From the NCBI GenBank assembly GCA_035545735.1, contig DASZXS010000027.1:1-64000 (forward strand): 64,000 nt of DNA, written 5' to 3'. This document shows, piece by piece, positions 27,124 through 36,981 of the stretch. The position numbers and the translations under genes were made by a program. The stretch is from JAJYKC01 sp035545735. Its GTDB lineage: Bacteria > Acidobacteriota > Terriglobia > Bryobacterales > Bryobacteraceae. The notes under the pieces are model-generated. The model was not told the origin of the DNA, ran no database searches, and saw only the letters and a program-made list of their open reading frames with translations. Each line of letters starts with the position of its first letter. The stretch's first letter is position 1.

Positions 27124-28683
27124 ATGAACAAGGTAGCAATTCGCGTTGGGATTCTCGTCCTGCTGGCCGGAGGAGCGTGGGCGGCTTGGGCGGTGTTTCA
27201 GAGTCTTCCCTCCCGGCAAACGGAAATTGCCACTACCGAGGTGCGCCGCGGGGATGTGGTGGTCCGCAGTTTCGCGCGCGGAGAACTGCGTGCGGCGCGT
27301 TCCGCCACCCTCATTGCGCCGAACCTGTTTGGGACCGTACAAGTAACCCGCCTGGCTCCTTTGGGCGCCTTTGCGCGCGCCAAGGATCTTGTGGTGGAGT
27401 TCGACGATTCCGAGGTCCGCTCGCGTCTCGAAGAAAAAGATCTAGAAATCGCCCAGATCGACGAACAGATTAAAAAAGCGCAGGCGGATCTCGCCATCAG
27501 CGAGAATCAGGACCAGGTGGATCTGCTCACCGCGCGATACGGCGTGCGCCGCGCGGAACTGGAAGTCAAGCGCAACGAACTGCTCGCCGCCATTGACGCA
27601 AAAAAGAACATCCTGGCGCTGGACGAAGCCCGCCGCCGGCTGAAACAGCTCGAAAGCGACGTGCAGTCGCGGCGCGAGCAAGCCAAGGCGCAACTTGCGG
27701 TTTTCCAGGAAAAGCGCGCCAAGAGCCTCATCGAATTAAGCCGCGAGAAGCACCGCCTGGCGCAGACCAAAGTGCTCGCTCCCATCAGCGGACTGGTGGC
27801 TATCAAACAGAACCAGCCGAATTTCTTCTTCTCGGGGATGCAGATCCCGGATATTCGCGAGGGCGATCAACTCAACGCCGGCCAGCCGGTCGCCGACATC
27901 CTGGACCTCTCGAATATGGAAATCGTGGCGCGCGTCGGGGAACTGGACCGCGCCAATCTCAAGGACGGCCAGGAGGCTGTGGTGCGGTTGGATGCGATAC
28001 CAGGCGAATCCTTGCGGGCGACCATCAAGAACATGAGCGGATCGGCGACCTCGAACGTCTTCTCCAGCGACCCAGCAAAAAAGTTCGACGTGACGTTTTC
28101 GCTGGACATGAAACAGCTCTTTAGCGTGTTGGGCGTGAAGCCGGACGACATTCGAAAAATCCTGGCGATCGGGCAGGAGAACAGCGCAAAACCGCTCTCC
28201 CCGCCTCCGCCAGCCCCTGCGCCCGGAGCGCAAAAAGCAGCAGGCGGCGCCACTGCCAATGCCTTGCCCCAGGCGCCGGTGCTGCCCTCTTTTGCCACCG
28301 AGTTCAGCGCGGAGGATCTCGCGAAGGCCAAGCTTCCGCCGCCGCCCGAACAGAACTCCGAATTTGGCGTTCTCCTGCGTCCGGGGCTCCTCGCCGACGT
28401 CGAGATCATCGTGGACCGGATTCCGGACGCGGTTTCCATTCCCAATCAGGCGGTATTTGAGCGCGACGGGAAACTCATCGCCTGGGTAAAGCATGGACAC
28501 GAATGGGAGCCGCGTGCGTTTACTCCGCTGAAACGGAGCGAATCGGTCATGGTGGTGGCGAAAGGTCTTAAACCTGGCGAGCGCGTGGCGCTCTCCGACC
28601 CCACAGCGAAGCCCGGCCAGAAAAAAGATGCGCAAAGCAAGGGCGGCGCCCTGGGCGCGCTTCCCGGCGGAGGAGCGAAGTAA
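27124..28683 (+). CDS. HlyD-type efflux periplasmic adaptor subunit (third of three), Pro/Ala-rich insertion
   Basis: Membrane fusion protein of 519 residues with an N-terminal membrane helix (about 6-26), lipoyl halves around a long charged coiled coil (about 95-215), and barrel domains. Between about residues 355 and 420 there is a Pro/Ala-rich insertion (PPPPAPAPGAQ and following) within the membrane-proximal region, and the C-terminus ends in a Gly/Lys tail. The permease gene starts 2 bp after its stop. Together with the two preceding genes it makes three non-identical adaptors in a row. Confidence 0.86.
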   Translation: MNKVAIRVGILVLLAGGAWAAWAVFQSLPSRQTEIATTEVRRGDVVVRSFARGELRAARSATLIAPNLFGTVQVTRLAPLGAFARAKDLVVEFDDSEVRSRLEEKDLEIAQIDEQIKKAQADLAISENQDQVDLLTARYGVRRAELEVKRNELLAAIDAKKNILALDEARRRLKQLESDVQSRREQAKAQLAVFQEKRAKSLIELSREKHRLAQTKVLAPISGLVAIKQNQPNFFFSGMQIPDIREGDQLNAGQPVADILDLSNMEIVARVGELDRANLKDGQEAVVRLDAIPGESLRATIKNMSGSATSNVFSSDPAKKFDVTFSLDMKQLFSVLGVKPDDIRKILAIGQENSAKPLSPPPPAPAPGAQKAAGGATANALPQAPVLPSFATEFSAEDLAKAKLPPPPEQNSEFGVLLRPGLLADVEIIVDRIPDAVSIPNQAVFERDGKLIAWVKHGHEWEPRAFTPLKRSESVMVVAKGLKPGERVALSDPTAKPGQKKDAQSKGGALGALPGGGAK

Positions 28684-28685
28684 AC

Positions 28686-29942
28686 ATGGCCAATCTGTCG
28701 GGCTATCTGCCGGAGCTATACATGGGGCTTTCGAGCCTCCTGGTCCACAAACTTCGCAGCCTGCTCACCATGCTCGGGATGATCTTCGGTGTGGGCGCGG
28801 TTGTGGCGATGCTCGCCATCACCGGCGGAGCGCAGGCCGAAATGATGAAGTACATCGACGTGCTTGGCGTCAACAACATCATCATCGAATCGAAAGAAGC
28901 TGTGGACCGCAATGAACTGCAGCAGCGGCGCCTGACTTCACCCGGGTTGACGTTTCGCGATTACCGGGCCATCGCCGAAGATGTGCCGGGGCTGGACATG
29001 CTCACGCCGCGCAAACGGTTTAAGCCCATGAAGATCTTCCCGAAGCCGGCGCAAGAGACCCCGCTGCTGATTGGGGTCCGCCCCGACTACATGCAAATCA
29101 ACAGCCTGCGCATGGTGGAGGGCCGGTTCTTCAACGATGCGGACAACGGAGCGTCGGCTCCGGTTTGCGTGCTTGGGGAAGCGGCGAAGGTCAATCTCCT
29201 GGGTTATCAGGGCGCCGTGGGTCAGTACGTAAAGGTGAACGACGTATGGCTGCAGGTCGTCGGCGTCATCGCCCAGCAGTCCACGGCGGATAGCGACGTC
29301 GGCGGGCTCGAGGTGGTGGATCGCAACAACCTGATCATCGCCCCGTTGAACACCGTGATGCGCCGGTTTGAAGACAATAACAGTTATTTGAAAGATGAGA
29401 TCGACGGTATTTACATCAAGGTCAAGAGCGATACCAATTCCATCAACACAGCCAACATCATCAGCGCGATTCTCTCCACCACGCACAAGGATGCGGGCGA
29501 CTTTAACGTCGTCGTGCCCGCGGGATTGCTGGAACAGAAGAAACGAACCCAGTTCACATTTCAGGTGGTGATGATCTGCATTGCCGGGATCTCTCTATTG
29601 GTGGGCGGCATCGGGATTATGAACATTATGCTGGCCACCGTACTCGAGCGAACGCGCGAGATCGGAATCCGGCGCGCCATTGGCGCCCGCCAGGCGGACA
29701 TCATCCGGCAGTTTCTCACGGAAGCGGTGCTGATTTCCATTCTCGGAGGGCTCATCGGAATCGCGTTCGGATTCCTGCTATCGCGTCTGATTGCCGCGGC
29801 CGCGGGATGGTCCACCGTGGTGAGCGTGACTTCCATCGCCGTCGCATTTGGAGTTTCAGTCGGCATTGGGCTCGTTTTCGGTATCTATCCTGCCATGCAG
29901 GCGGCCCGGCTCGATCCCATAGAAGCCATCCGTTACGAATAG
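28686..29942 (+). CDS. MacB/FtsX-type ABC transporter permease without ATPase domain
   Basis: Inner-membrane permease of 418 residues. Layout: first membrane helix (about 24-46, LLTMLGMIFGVGAVVAMLAITGG), a MacB-type periplasmic domain (about 50-285), then three C-terminal helices of the FtsX domain with the conserved GGIGIMNIMLATVLERTREIGIRRAIGA segment. The protein ends in the typical DPIEAIRYE. MacB itself carries an N-terminal ATPase domain; here there is none, and no ATPase gene lies in the operon, so the ATP-hydrolysing subunit must be supplied from elsewhere. Confidence 0.88.
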   Translation: MANLSGYLPELYMGLSSLLVHKLRSLLTMLGMIFGVGAVVAMLAITGGAQAEMMKYIDVLGVNNIIIESKEAVDRNELQQRRLTSPGLTFRDYRAIAEDVPGLDMLTPRKRFKPMKIFPKPAQETPLLIGVRPDYMQINSLRMVEGRFFNDADNGASAPVCVLGEAAKVNLLGYQGAVGQYVKVNDVWLQVVGVIAQQSTADSDVGGLEVVDRNNLIIAPLNTVMRRFEDNNSYLKDEIDGIYIKVKSDTNSINTANIISAILSTTHKDAGDFNVVVPAGLLEQKKRTQFTFQVVMICIAGISLLVGGIGIMNIMLATVLERTREIGIRRAIGARQADIIRQFLTEAVLISILGGLIGIAFGFLLSRLIAAAAGWSTVVSVTSIAVAFGVSVGIGLVFGIYPAMQAARLDPIEAIRYE

Positions 29943-29951
29943 ATCCCAGAC

Positions 29952-31610
29952 ATGCGAATTTTGATCCTGCTCATGCTGTTCGCTTGCATGCCCGCCTGGC
30001 CGGCCGATAACGCCGGGGTGTCGCTGCTGGACGAACCGCTTTTTCCTAAACCTTCTTATTTCCGGAAGCGCTTTTTTACTCCGCCGCCTCGTATTGAACT
30101 CCAGCCGCCTTCACGCTTTGACGACTACGTCCAGGACGGGAAGCTTGTTCTGTCTTTGAAAAACTACCTCGGCCTGGTCGCGCAGAACAATACCGACATC
30201 ACGATTCAGAAAGTGAATGTCGAATTCTCGCGAAATCAGATTACGCGGGCCTACAGCATCTTCGACCCGTTCGCATCCGCTTCGTTTTCGTCCACCCGCA
30301 CCGAGTCGCCTTCCGGTACGGCGCTCGCCGGCGCCACCAGTTTGAATACGCTCGTTCAGCCTCTCAATGCGCAGGTGCAGCAGACCATCGCGACGGGCGG
30401 CCAGTATTCGGTGGCCTTCAACGCGCAGAAGATCTCCACCAATAGTACCTTCGCCTTTTATAATCCGGAGATCGACACCAGCTTGAACCTCGCGTTCTCG
30501 CAGCCGTTGCTCCGGGGGCGAGGGCCGTCCATCGTGAAGCTTCCGATCATGATTGCCCGCGGGAAACTCGCGGCCGCGCGATTCAACCTGCGCGACCAGG
30601 TGACGCAACTGGTGACCTTCGCGGAAAACGCGTATTGGGATGTCGTCGGCGCCCGCGAAAATCTGCGAGTGCAGGAAGAGGCCCTGAAGCTCGCCGACGC
30701 CGCCCTGCAACGGGCGCGCAAGGAGGTTGAGCTGGGGGCCACTTCGCCTCTGGAAATCTATCAGCCCGAGGCGAACTACGCCACCGCGCAAGTCGCTGTA
30801 ACGCAGGCGCGGTTCCGGCTGGCGGAGACCGAGGACGCGCTCCGCAAGCAGATGGGCGCCGACCTCGACAGCCGCATCCGCGCTCTGCCCCTTGTCCTGA
30901 CAGAATCGGCCGCCCCGCCCGATGGAGGGCTGGAGCTGAATTCGGAGGAAGAGGTGAACAAGGCTCTCCGCTTTCGCCCCGATCTGAATGTCGTGGTCCA
31001 AAACCTGGATGTCGATGAGAAGAACATCAAGCTGGCGAGAAACAACCTGCTCCCCAATCTTTCTCTGGGTGTTCAGTATTCGTCAAACGGTCTCGGCGGC
31101 ATCTTTTTTCCCGGCGTGAATCTCACGAATGGCCTGGAGCTGCCTCCAGTTCCCGGAGGACTGCTCGACTCGCTCAGCCAGGTGTTCCGTTCTTCGAACC
31201 CCTCGTACGGCTTCTCGCTCAACCTGCGCTTCCCGCTGAGAGACCGCAACGCGGCCGCCAATCTCGCCGATTCGGCCGCTCAGAAACGCTTGGACATGCT
31301 GCAGAAACGGACGTTGGAGCAATCTCTGCGATTGCAGGTGCTCAACGCCGTGCACGAGGTGCAGAACAGCCGGGAAAGCGTCAAACTGGCCAGGACGGCG
31401 CGCGATTTGGCGCAGAAGCGAGTGGAGGCGGATCAGAAGCGCTACGAGTTGGGAACCACTACGCTGTTTTTTGTCCTCGCATCCCAGAACGATTTCACCG
31501 TGGCGGAGTCGAATCTGGTCACCCAGTCGATCAACTATCGCCGCAATCTCCTTCAATTGCTCCAGCGCACGGGAGAACTTCTGGATGATCGCGGGATCGT
31601 CCTGCAGTAA
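29952..31610 (+). CDS. TolC-family outer-membrane efflux protein
   Basis: Outer-membrane channel of 552 residues with a signal peptide (residues 1-18, ending ...PAWPAD). Two repeats of long coiled-coil helices flank beta-strand segments, as in TolC; the helices include ENAYWDVVGARENLRVQEEAL and VLNAVHEVQNSRESVKLA. It starts 9 bp after the permease, completing an adaptor-permease-channel export unit. Substrate unknown. mutL follows 8 bp later and may be co-transcribed. Confidence 0.89.
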   Translation: MRILILLMLFACMPAWPADNAGVSLLDEPLFPKPSYFRKRFFTPPPRIELQPPSRFDDYVQDGKLVLSLKNYLGLVAQNNTDITIQKVNVEFSRNQITRAYSIFDPFASASFSSTRTESPSGTALAGATSLNTLVQPLNAQVQQTIATGGQYSVAFNAQKISTNSTFAFYNPEIDTSLNLAFSQPLLRGRGPSIVKLPIMIARGKLAAARFNLRDQVTQLVTFAENAYWDVVGARENLRVQEEALKLADAALQRARKEVELGATSPLEIYQPEANYATAQVAVTQARFRLAETEDALRKQMGADLDSRIRALPLVLTESAAPPDGGLELNSEEEVNKALRFRPDLNVVVQNLDVDEKNIKLARNNLLPNLSLGVQYSSNGLGGIFFPGVNLTNGLELPPVPGGLLDSLSQVFRSSNPSYGFSLNLRFPLRDRNAAANLADSAAQKRLDMLQKRTLEQSLRLQVLNAVHEVQNSRESVKLARTARDLAQKRVEADQKRYELGTTTLFFVLASQNDFTVAESNLVTQSINYRRNLLQLLQRTGELLDDRGIVLQ

Positions 31611-31618
31611 GCGTAACG

Positions 31619-33535
31619 ATGGGTCGCATTCGGATCCTCTCGGACAACGTCGCCAACAAGATTGCCGCCGGGGAGGTGGTCGAACGTCCGGCCTCGGTAG
31701 TAAAGGAATTGCTCGAGAATTCCCTGGACGCCGGCGCCACCCGTCTGCGCATCGAGGTGGAAGCGGGCGGGCGGCGGCTGATTCGAATTTCCGATGATGG
31801 CTGCGGCATGCTCCGCGACGATGCCCTGCTGGCTTTTGAACGCCACGCCACCAGCAAACTGAGCGATGCGAAGGACCTTTTGTCGATTGCGACGCTCGGG
31901 TTCCGCGGCGAGGCTCTGCCCTCGATCGCCTCGGTCTCGCGGCTTCTGCTGGAGACCCGGTCGGCCGGCGAAACCACCGGCACGTCCATCGAAATCGCCG
32001 GCGGGCGAATGCTTCGCTGCGACGAGCTGCCGGCGCCGCCCGGCACTGTCATCACGGTTCAGGACCTGTTTTTTAATGTGCCCGCGCGTAAGAAATTTCT
32101 GCGCTCCGACCAGACTGAGCTGGCGCACGTCGCTTCTCTCGCCACTCACTACGCGCTCGCCCATCCCGGCAAAGCGTTTCTGCTCCGCCACGGAACTTCC
32201 GATCTGCTCGATCTCACTCCGGTGGCCACGCTGCGCGAACGGGTGTACCAGGTGTTTGGGAGCCGCGTTCTGGAAGACCTGGTGGAATTGGACGACGCGG
32301 ACCGCACCATGGCGGCCGTGGCGGGCGGGGAAGAGGTCGGCCGCGCTTTTCGTCTGCGGGGATTTGTCTCGGCGCCGCAGGTACAGAAGCTTAACCGGAA
32401 CTCGATCTACCTTTTTGTTAACGGGCGTCTGATTCGCGACCGTTTGCTGCTGCATGCGCTATCGTCGGCGTACCACAATCTGATGCCGCCGGCATGTTTT
32501 CCGGTGGCCCTGCTCTTTCTCGACTGCGACTTCGAGGAGGTTGACGTCAACGTTCACCCCGCGAAGACCGAAGTGCGTTTCCGCCATGGATCGTTCGTGC
32601 ATGACTTTGTTCGCGATGCGGTTCGGGAGCGCCTGATTGCGTCGCGTCCGGCGGCCTCCATCCCCGTTCCGGCTCACGCCCCGCAACCCGCGGTGGAGTT
32701 GCCCTTTTCCGAGTTTTCTCAACGCATGGAAAATACTCCTGCCGAAGGGATGCCGGATCCACTCCGCACGCCGGAAAGGATCGAGGATCTCCCGGCGTTT
32801 CAGCTTCGGGAGCCCGTTCCGGCGCCGCGCCGGCTGGATTTTTCCGCGCCGCTCCCGCCTTCGGCGCAATTCGCCGCCGCAACCACCCGCGTTCCCGACA
32901 CGCACGGCGCTTTCCCCGCCGGGTATGAACCCGTTGGTTCGTCCGATCTGTCCGAGCTTTCCGATCTCCGGCCGCTGGGGCAGTTGCACGAGAGTTTCAT
33001 TGTCGCCGCCGGCCGCGACGGACTCTGGATTATTGACCAGCACGTCGCCCATGAGCGCATTCTCTTTGAGGAGGTTCTTCGCCGGCAAGCGGAAGGGCGC
33101 GCCGAGAGCCAGCGCCTGCTGATGCCCATCGTGATCGAGGTGACGGCGGCTCAACAGATTGAATACGCCCGCATCGCGGATGAACTGGCCAAGAGCGGCT
33201 TTGAGAGCGAGCCGTTCGGGCGCCGCACCATTGCCGTGAAATCCGCCCCCGCCGGTGTAGGAGCGGGCGACATCGAAAAGCTGATTCTGGAGATTCTCGA
33301 AATTGCCGAAGTCGAGCTGCGGCAGGCTTCGCTGGAGGACTTGCGGCGATCGCTGGCGGCATCCATCGCCTGCCGCGCGGCCATAAAAGTTAACATGAGA
33401 CTGGAGCCGTCGAAGATGCAGTGGCTCCTGGCGGAACTCGCCGCAACAAGCTGCCCGATGAGTTGTCCGCACGGCCGCCCGATTGCGCTCCGCTACACAA
33501 TGCGCGAAATCCTGCGGAGCTTCCACCGGATCTAA
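31619..33535 (+). CDS. mutL: DNA mismatch repair protein MutL
   Basis: Mismatch repair mediator, 638 residues. N-terminal GHKL ATPase: ENSLDAG, DDGCGM, GFRGEALPSIASV. A proline-rich linker spans about 345-455. The C-terminal domain carries the endonuclease motif as DQHVAHERILFEE (Ala of the DQHA consensus replaced by Val) plus ACRAAIK and SCPHGRP, all metal-site motifs of nicking MutL. It is therefore probably an endonuclease-type MutL, as in bacteria without MutH. The gene ends 10 bp from convergent guaA. Confidence 0.96.
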   Translation: MGRIRILSDNVANKIAAGEVVERPASVVKELLENSLDAGATRLRIEVEAGGRRLIRISDDGCGMLRDDALLAFERHATSKLSDAKDLLSIATLGFRGEALPSIASVSRLLLETRSAGETTGTSIEIAGGRMLRCDELPAPPGTVITVQDLFFNVPARKKFLRSDQTELAHVASLATHYALAHPGKAFLLRHGTSDLLDLTPVATLRERVYQVFGSRVLEDLVELDDADRTMAAVAGGEEVGRAFRLRGFVSAPQVQKLNRNSIYLFVNGRLIRDRLLLHALSSAYHNLMPPACFPVALLFLDCDFEEVDVNVHPAKTEVRFRHGSFVHDFVRDAVRERLIASRPAASIPVPAHAPQPAVELPFSEFSQRMENTPAEGMPDPLRTPERIEDLPAFQLREPVPAPRRLDFSAPLPPSAQFAAATTRVPDTHGAFPAGYEPVGSSDLSELSDLRPLGQLHESFIVAAGRDGLWIIDQHVAHERILFEEVLRRQAEGRAESQRLLMPIVIEVTAAQQIEYARIADELAKSGFESEPFGRRTIAVKSAPAGVGAGDIEKLILEILEIAEVELRQASLEDLRRSLAASIACRAAIKVNMRLEPSKMQWLLAELAATSCPMSCPHGRPIALRYTMREILRSFHRI

Positions 33536-33545
33536 GACGCGCCGC

Positions 33546-35321
33546 TCATTCCCACTCGATGGTGCCGGGCGGTTTGTGAGTCAGGTCGTAAAATACCGCC
33601 GCGACTCCTCTGACCCGCAGCGCTTCCTCGCAGATTCGATCGAGCAGTTCCGCCGGCATCACCACCGATTCCGCGGTCATTCCGTCCACGGAATGGATCG
33701 GACGCAGAACCACGGAATCCGGACGTCCTTCGACGCCCACCGGGATCAGAATCACGGGAAACTGCCACACCTGATGGTCGAAGCCGGATTGGGCGCTTAA
33801 TTTGCGCACCGCCGCGTCCACTCTTCGTAGCCGCTCCAGTCTCTCTCCGGTGATGAAGGCGCGCATCACACGGAGATTCTCCGGTTTTTCTCCGGCGCAT
33901 AAGGCCACAACGCGATTGCATTCCAGGCTCCGGTTGACCGCCTCCGTCGCGCGCGCATGTATATTCGCGTCATGCGCAGCCCCGTTCACCAGCAGCGCGG
34001 CGCGGTAGCTGCGCGAATCACCTTGGACGCCTACCGACCGTACCGGAATCACAAAACCATCGTCCACTTCTTCCAGTTCCGCCTCGCCGCCGGAACAGAG
34101 GCAGCGGATGGCCAGGCCGGGTCCGGGGAACGGGTGGCGCGTGAGAAACTCTTCCGGTATGTTCAGCTCTCTTCCCAGCGCGCGCACTTCGTCTTTGTAG
34201 AACTGATTCAGCGGTTCGATGATGCGTCCGGATTCGATCAGTTTCTGGATACCCGCCACGCGGTTGTGGTGGGTCTTGATCACGTCGGCTTTGGCGGTGC
34301 CCCCGGATTCAATGGTGTCGGGATAGATGGTGCCCTGCCCCAGAATCCAACGCCCGTCGAGGAAATCGCCGCTCGAAAGGATTCGATCCTGCACCGCGAC
34401 AAACTCTTCGCCGATGCGCTTGCGTTTTTCTTCCGGCTCAAACACGCCGCCCAGGGCTCCAAGGAACTGCTCTTGCGCGTTCTCCACCTGAAAAGCGGTG
34501 GCGCCCAGCGCGCCGAAGAGGCCGCGTACGAAATCGGTCTCGCCTTCCCGCATCAGGCCGGTGTCCACGTAAATGCCGTACACTCGCTCCGGCCCCAGGG
34601 CGCGCAGACACAGGGTATAGGCGACGGTGGAATCCACACCCCCGCTGACAAAGAAGAACACATTGCGATCCCCGGCGATTTGCCGGATCGTTTCCTCGAT
34701 TTGGGGGATTCTTCCGCGCGGGTTCCAGTCTTTTTCGCATCCGCAGATGCCAAAGAGAAAGTTGGCGTAGATTTCCAGGCCGTGTTCGGTGTGGACCACT
34801 TCCGGATGGAACTGCAGTCCCAGCAGGGGGCGGTTCGAATGAGCGATCGCGGCAATGGGGCATTCGCTGGTGGCCGCCAGCACCCGAAATCCCGGAGGCG
34901 GCGCATCGACGCGGTCCCGATGACTCATCCATACGCGTGTCTGCCCGTTCAAACCGGCAAACAACGGGTGGTCGTGAGAGCGCTGCAGCGTCGCCATGCC
35001 ATACTCCCCCTTCGCCCCTTTGCTCACCGTGCCGCCCAATTCGAGCGCCATCACTTGAAGCCCGTAGCAGATGCCGAGAACCGCGGTGCCCGGGAGCTCC
35101 AGGATGCCCGGGTCGATTTTCGGCGCGCCGGATTCGTAGACGCTTCCCGGTCCACCGGAGATGATAATCCCCTTGCGTCCAGAAAGTTGCTGCGCCGGAG
35201 TGTCGCTGGGCCGCACCTCGGCGGAGACTCCGAGGTCGCGGATTTTGCGTGCGATCAGATGGCAGTACTGGCCGCCCGCGTCGAGGACGGTAATTTGAGG
35301 AGCGGCGGTGTCCGTGTTCAT
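33546..35321 (-). CDS. guaA: GMP synthase (glutamine-hydrolysing), long eukaryote-like form
   Basis: Converts XMP to GMP with glutamine and ATP. The glutamine amidotransferase domain has Cys in GICYGLQVMALELGG and the His-Glu pair in QFHPEVVHTEHG; the ATP-pyrophosphatase loop is SGGVDSTVA; the synthetase end has RHPFPGPGLAIRCL and the C-terminal KPPGTIEWE. At 591 residues it is about 65 longer than the E. coli enzyme. After the pyrophosphatase domain the sequence (VGVQGDSRSYRAALLV, then a helical insert and QFPVILIP) resembles the two-part dimerisation region of eukaryotic GMP synthases. It begins 1 bp after the stop of the upstream protease gene. Confidence 0.95.
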   Translation of the reverse strand: MNTDTAAPQITVLDAGGQYCHLIARKIRDLGVSAEVRPSDTPAQQLSGRKGIIISGGPGSVYESGAPKIDPGILELPGTAVLGICYGLQVMALELGGTVSKGAKGEYGMATLQRSHDHPLFAGLNGQTRVWMSHRDRVDAPPPGFRVLAATSECPIAAIAHSNRPLLGLQFHPEVVHTEHGLEIYANFLFGICGCEKDWNPRGRIPQIEETIRQIAGDRNVFFFVSGGVDSTVAYTLCLRALGPERVYGIYVDTGLMREGETDFVRGLFGALGATAFQVENAQEQFLGALGGVFEPEEKRKRIGEEFVAVQDRILSSGDFLDGRWILGQGTIYPDTIESGGTAKADVIKTHHNRVAGIQKLIESGRIIEPLNQFYKDEVRALGRELNIPEEFLTRHPFPGPGLAIRCLCSGGEAELEEVDDGFVIPVRSVGVQGDSRSYRAALLVNGAAHDANIHARATEAVNRSLECNRVVALCAGEKPENLRVMRAFITGERLERLRRVDAAVRKLSAQSGFDHQVWQFPVILIPVGVEGRPDSVVLRPIHSVDGMTAESVVMPAELLDRICEEALRVRGVAAVFYDLTHKPPGTIEWE

Positions 35322-35322
35322 C

Positions 35323-36930
35323 CTAGCGGGCTTCGACGCCGGCGGCGATACGCTCCACCACCAGTTTCTTTGATTTTTCCAGGAGTTCCTTGGCGTGCGG
35401 CATCGCGTCTACCGCCTTCAAAACCACCGGATCGGTTTCGGCGGCAACCTGCTGGGAGGCTTCGTAGCTGAACGCGGTGATGTACATTTCGCGCTTCAAC
35501 TGAGATTTGATCCAGTCGGCGTTTTCGGTCCACTCGGCTTCGGTGAACGGAATGTTGCTCCGCAACAGAAATGCATGGAAGTCATTGAGGATCGTGCTGT
35601 CCGGCGACCACCCCGCCGGAAGTTTCGCGGGCTTGCCGCCGAAATACTGCGCCGTGAAATTGAAGAACGCGTATTTGCGATACAGCAGCGTGACCTGGAA
35701 CGGGTTCGCCTTCGGCATGGAGATTTTCTCATCCGGCGTGATCCCACCACCCCCGTACACCGTACGGCCGCTGTCTGTCATTTTGACGTCCGTGGGATTC
35801 TTCGGCGCCAGGTGTTTGCCGTAGTAGTAATCGAGGAAGGAAATATTGGAGTAATCGCGCTGGATCAACCTTCCGCTCGGCGTGTAGTAGTGAGCGGTGG
35901 TCAGAGCGAGTCCGGTATTTTCGCTCAGGGGAAATACTGTCTGCACCAATCCCTTGCCGAACGTAGTCTCGCCAACCACCCAGGCGCGGTCGTGATCCTG
36001 CAGCGCGCCGCTGACGATCTCGGCGGCCGAGGCGGAATAGCTGTTCACCAGCACGACGATCGGATAGTTTTCCCCGTCGCGGCTACCCTTGGCGAAATAG
36101 GGCTTTTCCTGCGAATTGCGGCCGCGGTGCGACACCACCAGTTCTTTCGGCCGCAGGAAATGGCCCGCCACCGCCACGCCCTCGTTCAACAGCCCGCCCG
36201 GGTTCCCGCGGAGATCGAGCACCAGGCCTTTTATCTGATCCTCGCCCAACTTGTCGAGCTGGGCCTTCATCTCCTTGCTCGTAGTCTCGTTGAAGGAAGT
36301 GATCGCCATATAGGCGATACCGGGCTTGATCCAAAATGCCGAATCCACACTGTTGCGGGGAATCTCATCGCGCACGATGTTGAAGACGATTGGCTTGTCC
36401 ACGCCATCACGGCCCACCGAAATCTGCACCTTGGTTCCCTTGGGCCCTTTCAAAAGATCGGCCACCTCGGAGGTGTTTAGGTTGTCGGTGCGCTTGTCGT
36501 TGACTTCCAGAATGACGTCGCCCGGCCGCAAGCCTGCGCGATAGGCGGGCGACCCTCCGAAGGGCGCAATCACGATGGTCTTGCCATCGCGCGGCCCTAC
36601 TTGCATCCCCACGCCGAAATAGTGGCCGCGCTGGTCTTCGCGCAAGCCCCGGAAATCTTTGGGATCGAAGAAATTCGAATGCGGATCGAGCGTCCGGAGC
36701 ATGCCGGGAACCGCGCCCTTGTAGATCGCTTTATCGGCGTCCAGACGGTCGGCGAAATTATCCTCGACGGTCTCGTAGACCTTGGAAAAGGCCTGCAGGT
36801 TGGCCTTGATTTCGTCTTCGGGACCAGCCGCCGAAACCGAAGAAGCACCGGGGCCGGCAATTCCTCCCAGCCACGCGCATCCCAGAATCGTGACCGGAAC
36901 GATCACTAAATATCGACGGCTCTTCGCCAT
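35323..36930 (-). CDS. S41 family C-terminal processing peptidase (CtpA/Prc-like)
   Basis: Exported serine protease of 535 residues that trims C-termini of envelope proteins. A signal or anchor segment occupies about residues 5-30 (YLVIVPVTILGCAWLGGIAG). A PDZ domain follows (GMQVGPRDGKTIVIAPFGGSPAYRAGLRPGD, given in part), then the protease domain with catalytic Ser in NSYSASAAEIVSGAL and Lys in TTFGKGLVQT. The open frame continues to 37623, but that part lies opposite the metallo-hydrolase gene. I place the start at the ATG at 36930, where a proper signal sequence begins. guaA follows immediately. Confidence 0.92.
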   Translation of the reverse strand: MAKSRRYLVIVPVTILGCAWLGGIAGPGASSVSAAGPEDEIKANLQAFSKVYETVEDNFADRLDADKAIYKGAVPGMLRTLDPHSNFFDPKDFRGLREDQRGHYFGVGMQVGPRDGKTIVIAPFGGSPAYRAGLRPGDVILEVNDKRTDNLNTSEVADLLKGPKGTKVQISVGRDGVDKPIVFNIVRDEIPRNSVDSAFWIKPGIAYMAITSFNETTSKEMKAQLDKLGEDQIKGLVLDLRGNPGGLLNEGVAVAGHFLRPKELVVSHRGRNSQEKPYFAKGSRDGENYPIVVLVNSYSASAAEIVSGALQDHDRAWVVGETTFGKGLVQTVFPLSENTGLALTTAHYYTPSGRLIQRDYSNISFLDYYYGKHLAPKNPTDVKMTDSGRTVYGGGGITPDEKISMPKANPFQVTLLYRKYAFFNFTAQYFGGKPAKLPAGWSPDSTILNDFHAFLLRSNIPFTEAEWTENADWIKSQLKREMYITAFSYEASQQVAAETDPVVLKAVDAMPHAKELLEKSKKLVVERIAAGVEAR

Positions 36931-36981
36931 AATTTCATTATAAGCGGGTGCCTCCCGCTTCTTTCGCATACAATCTCGTAT

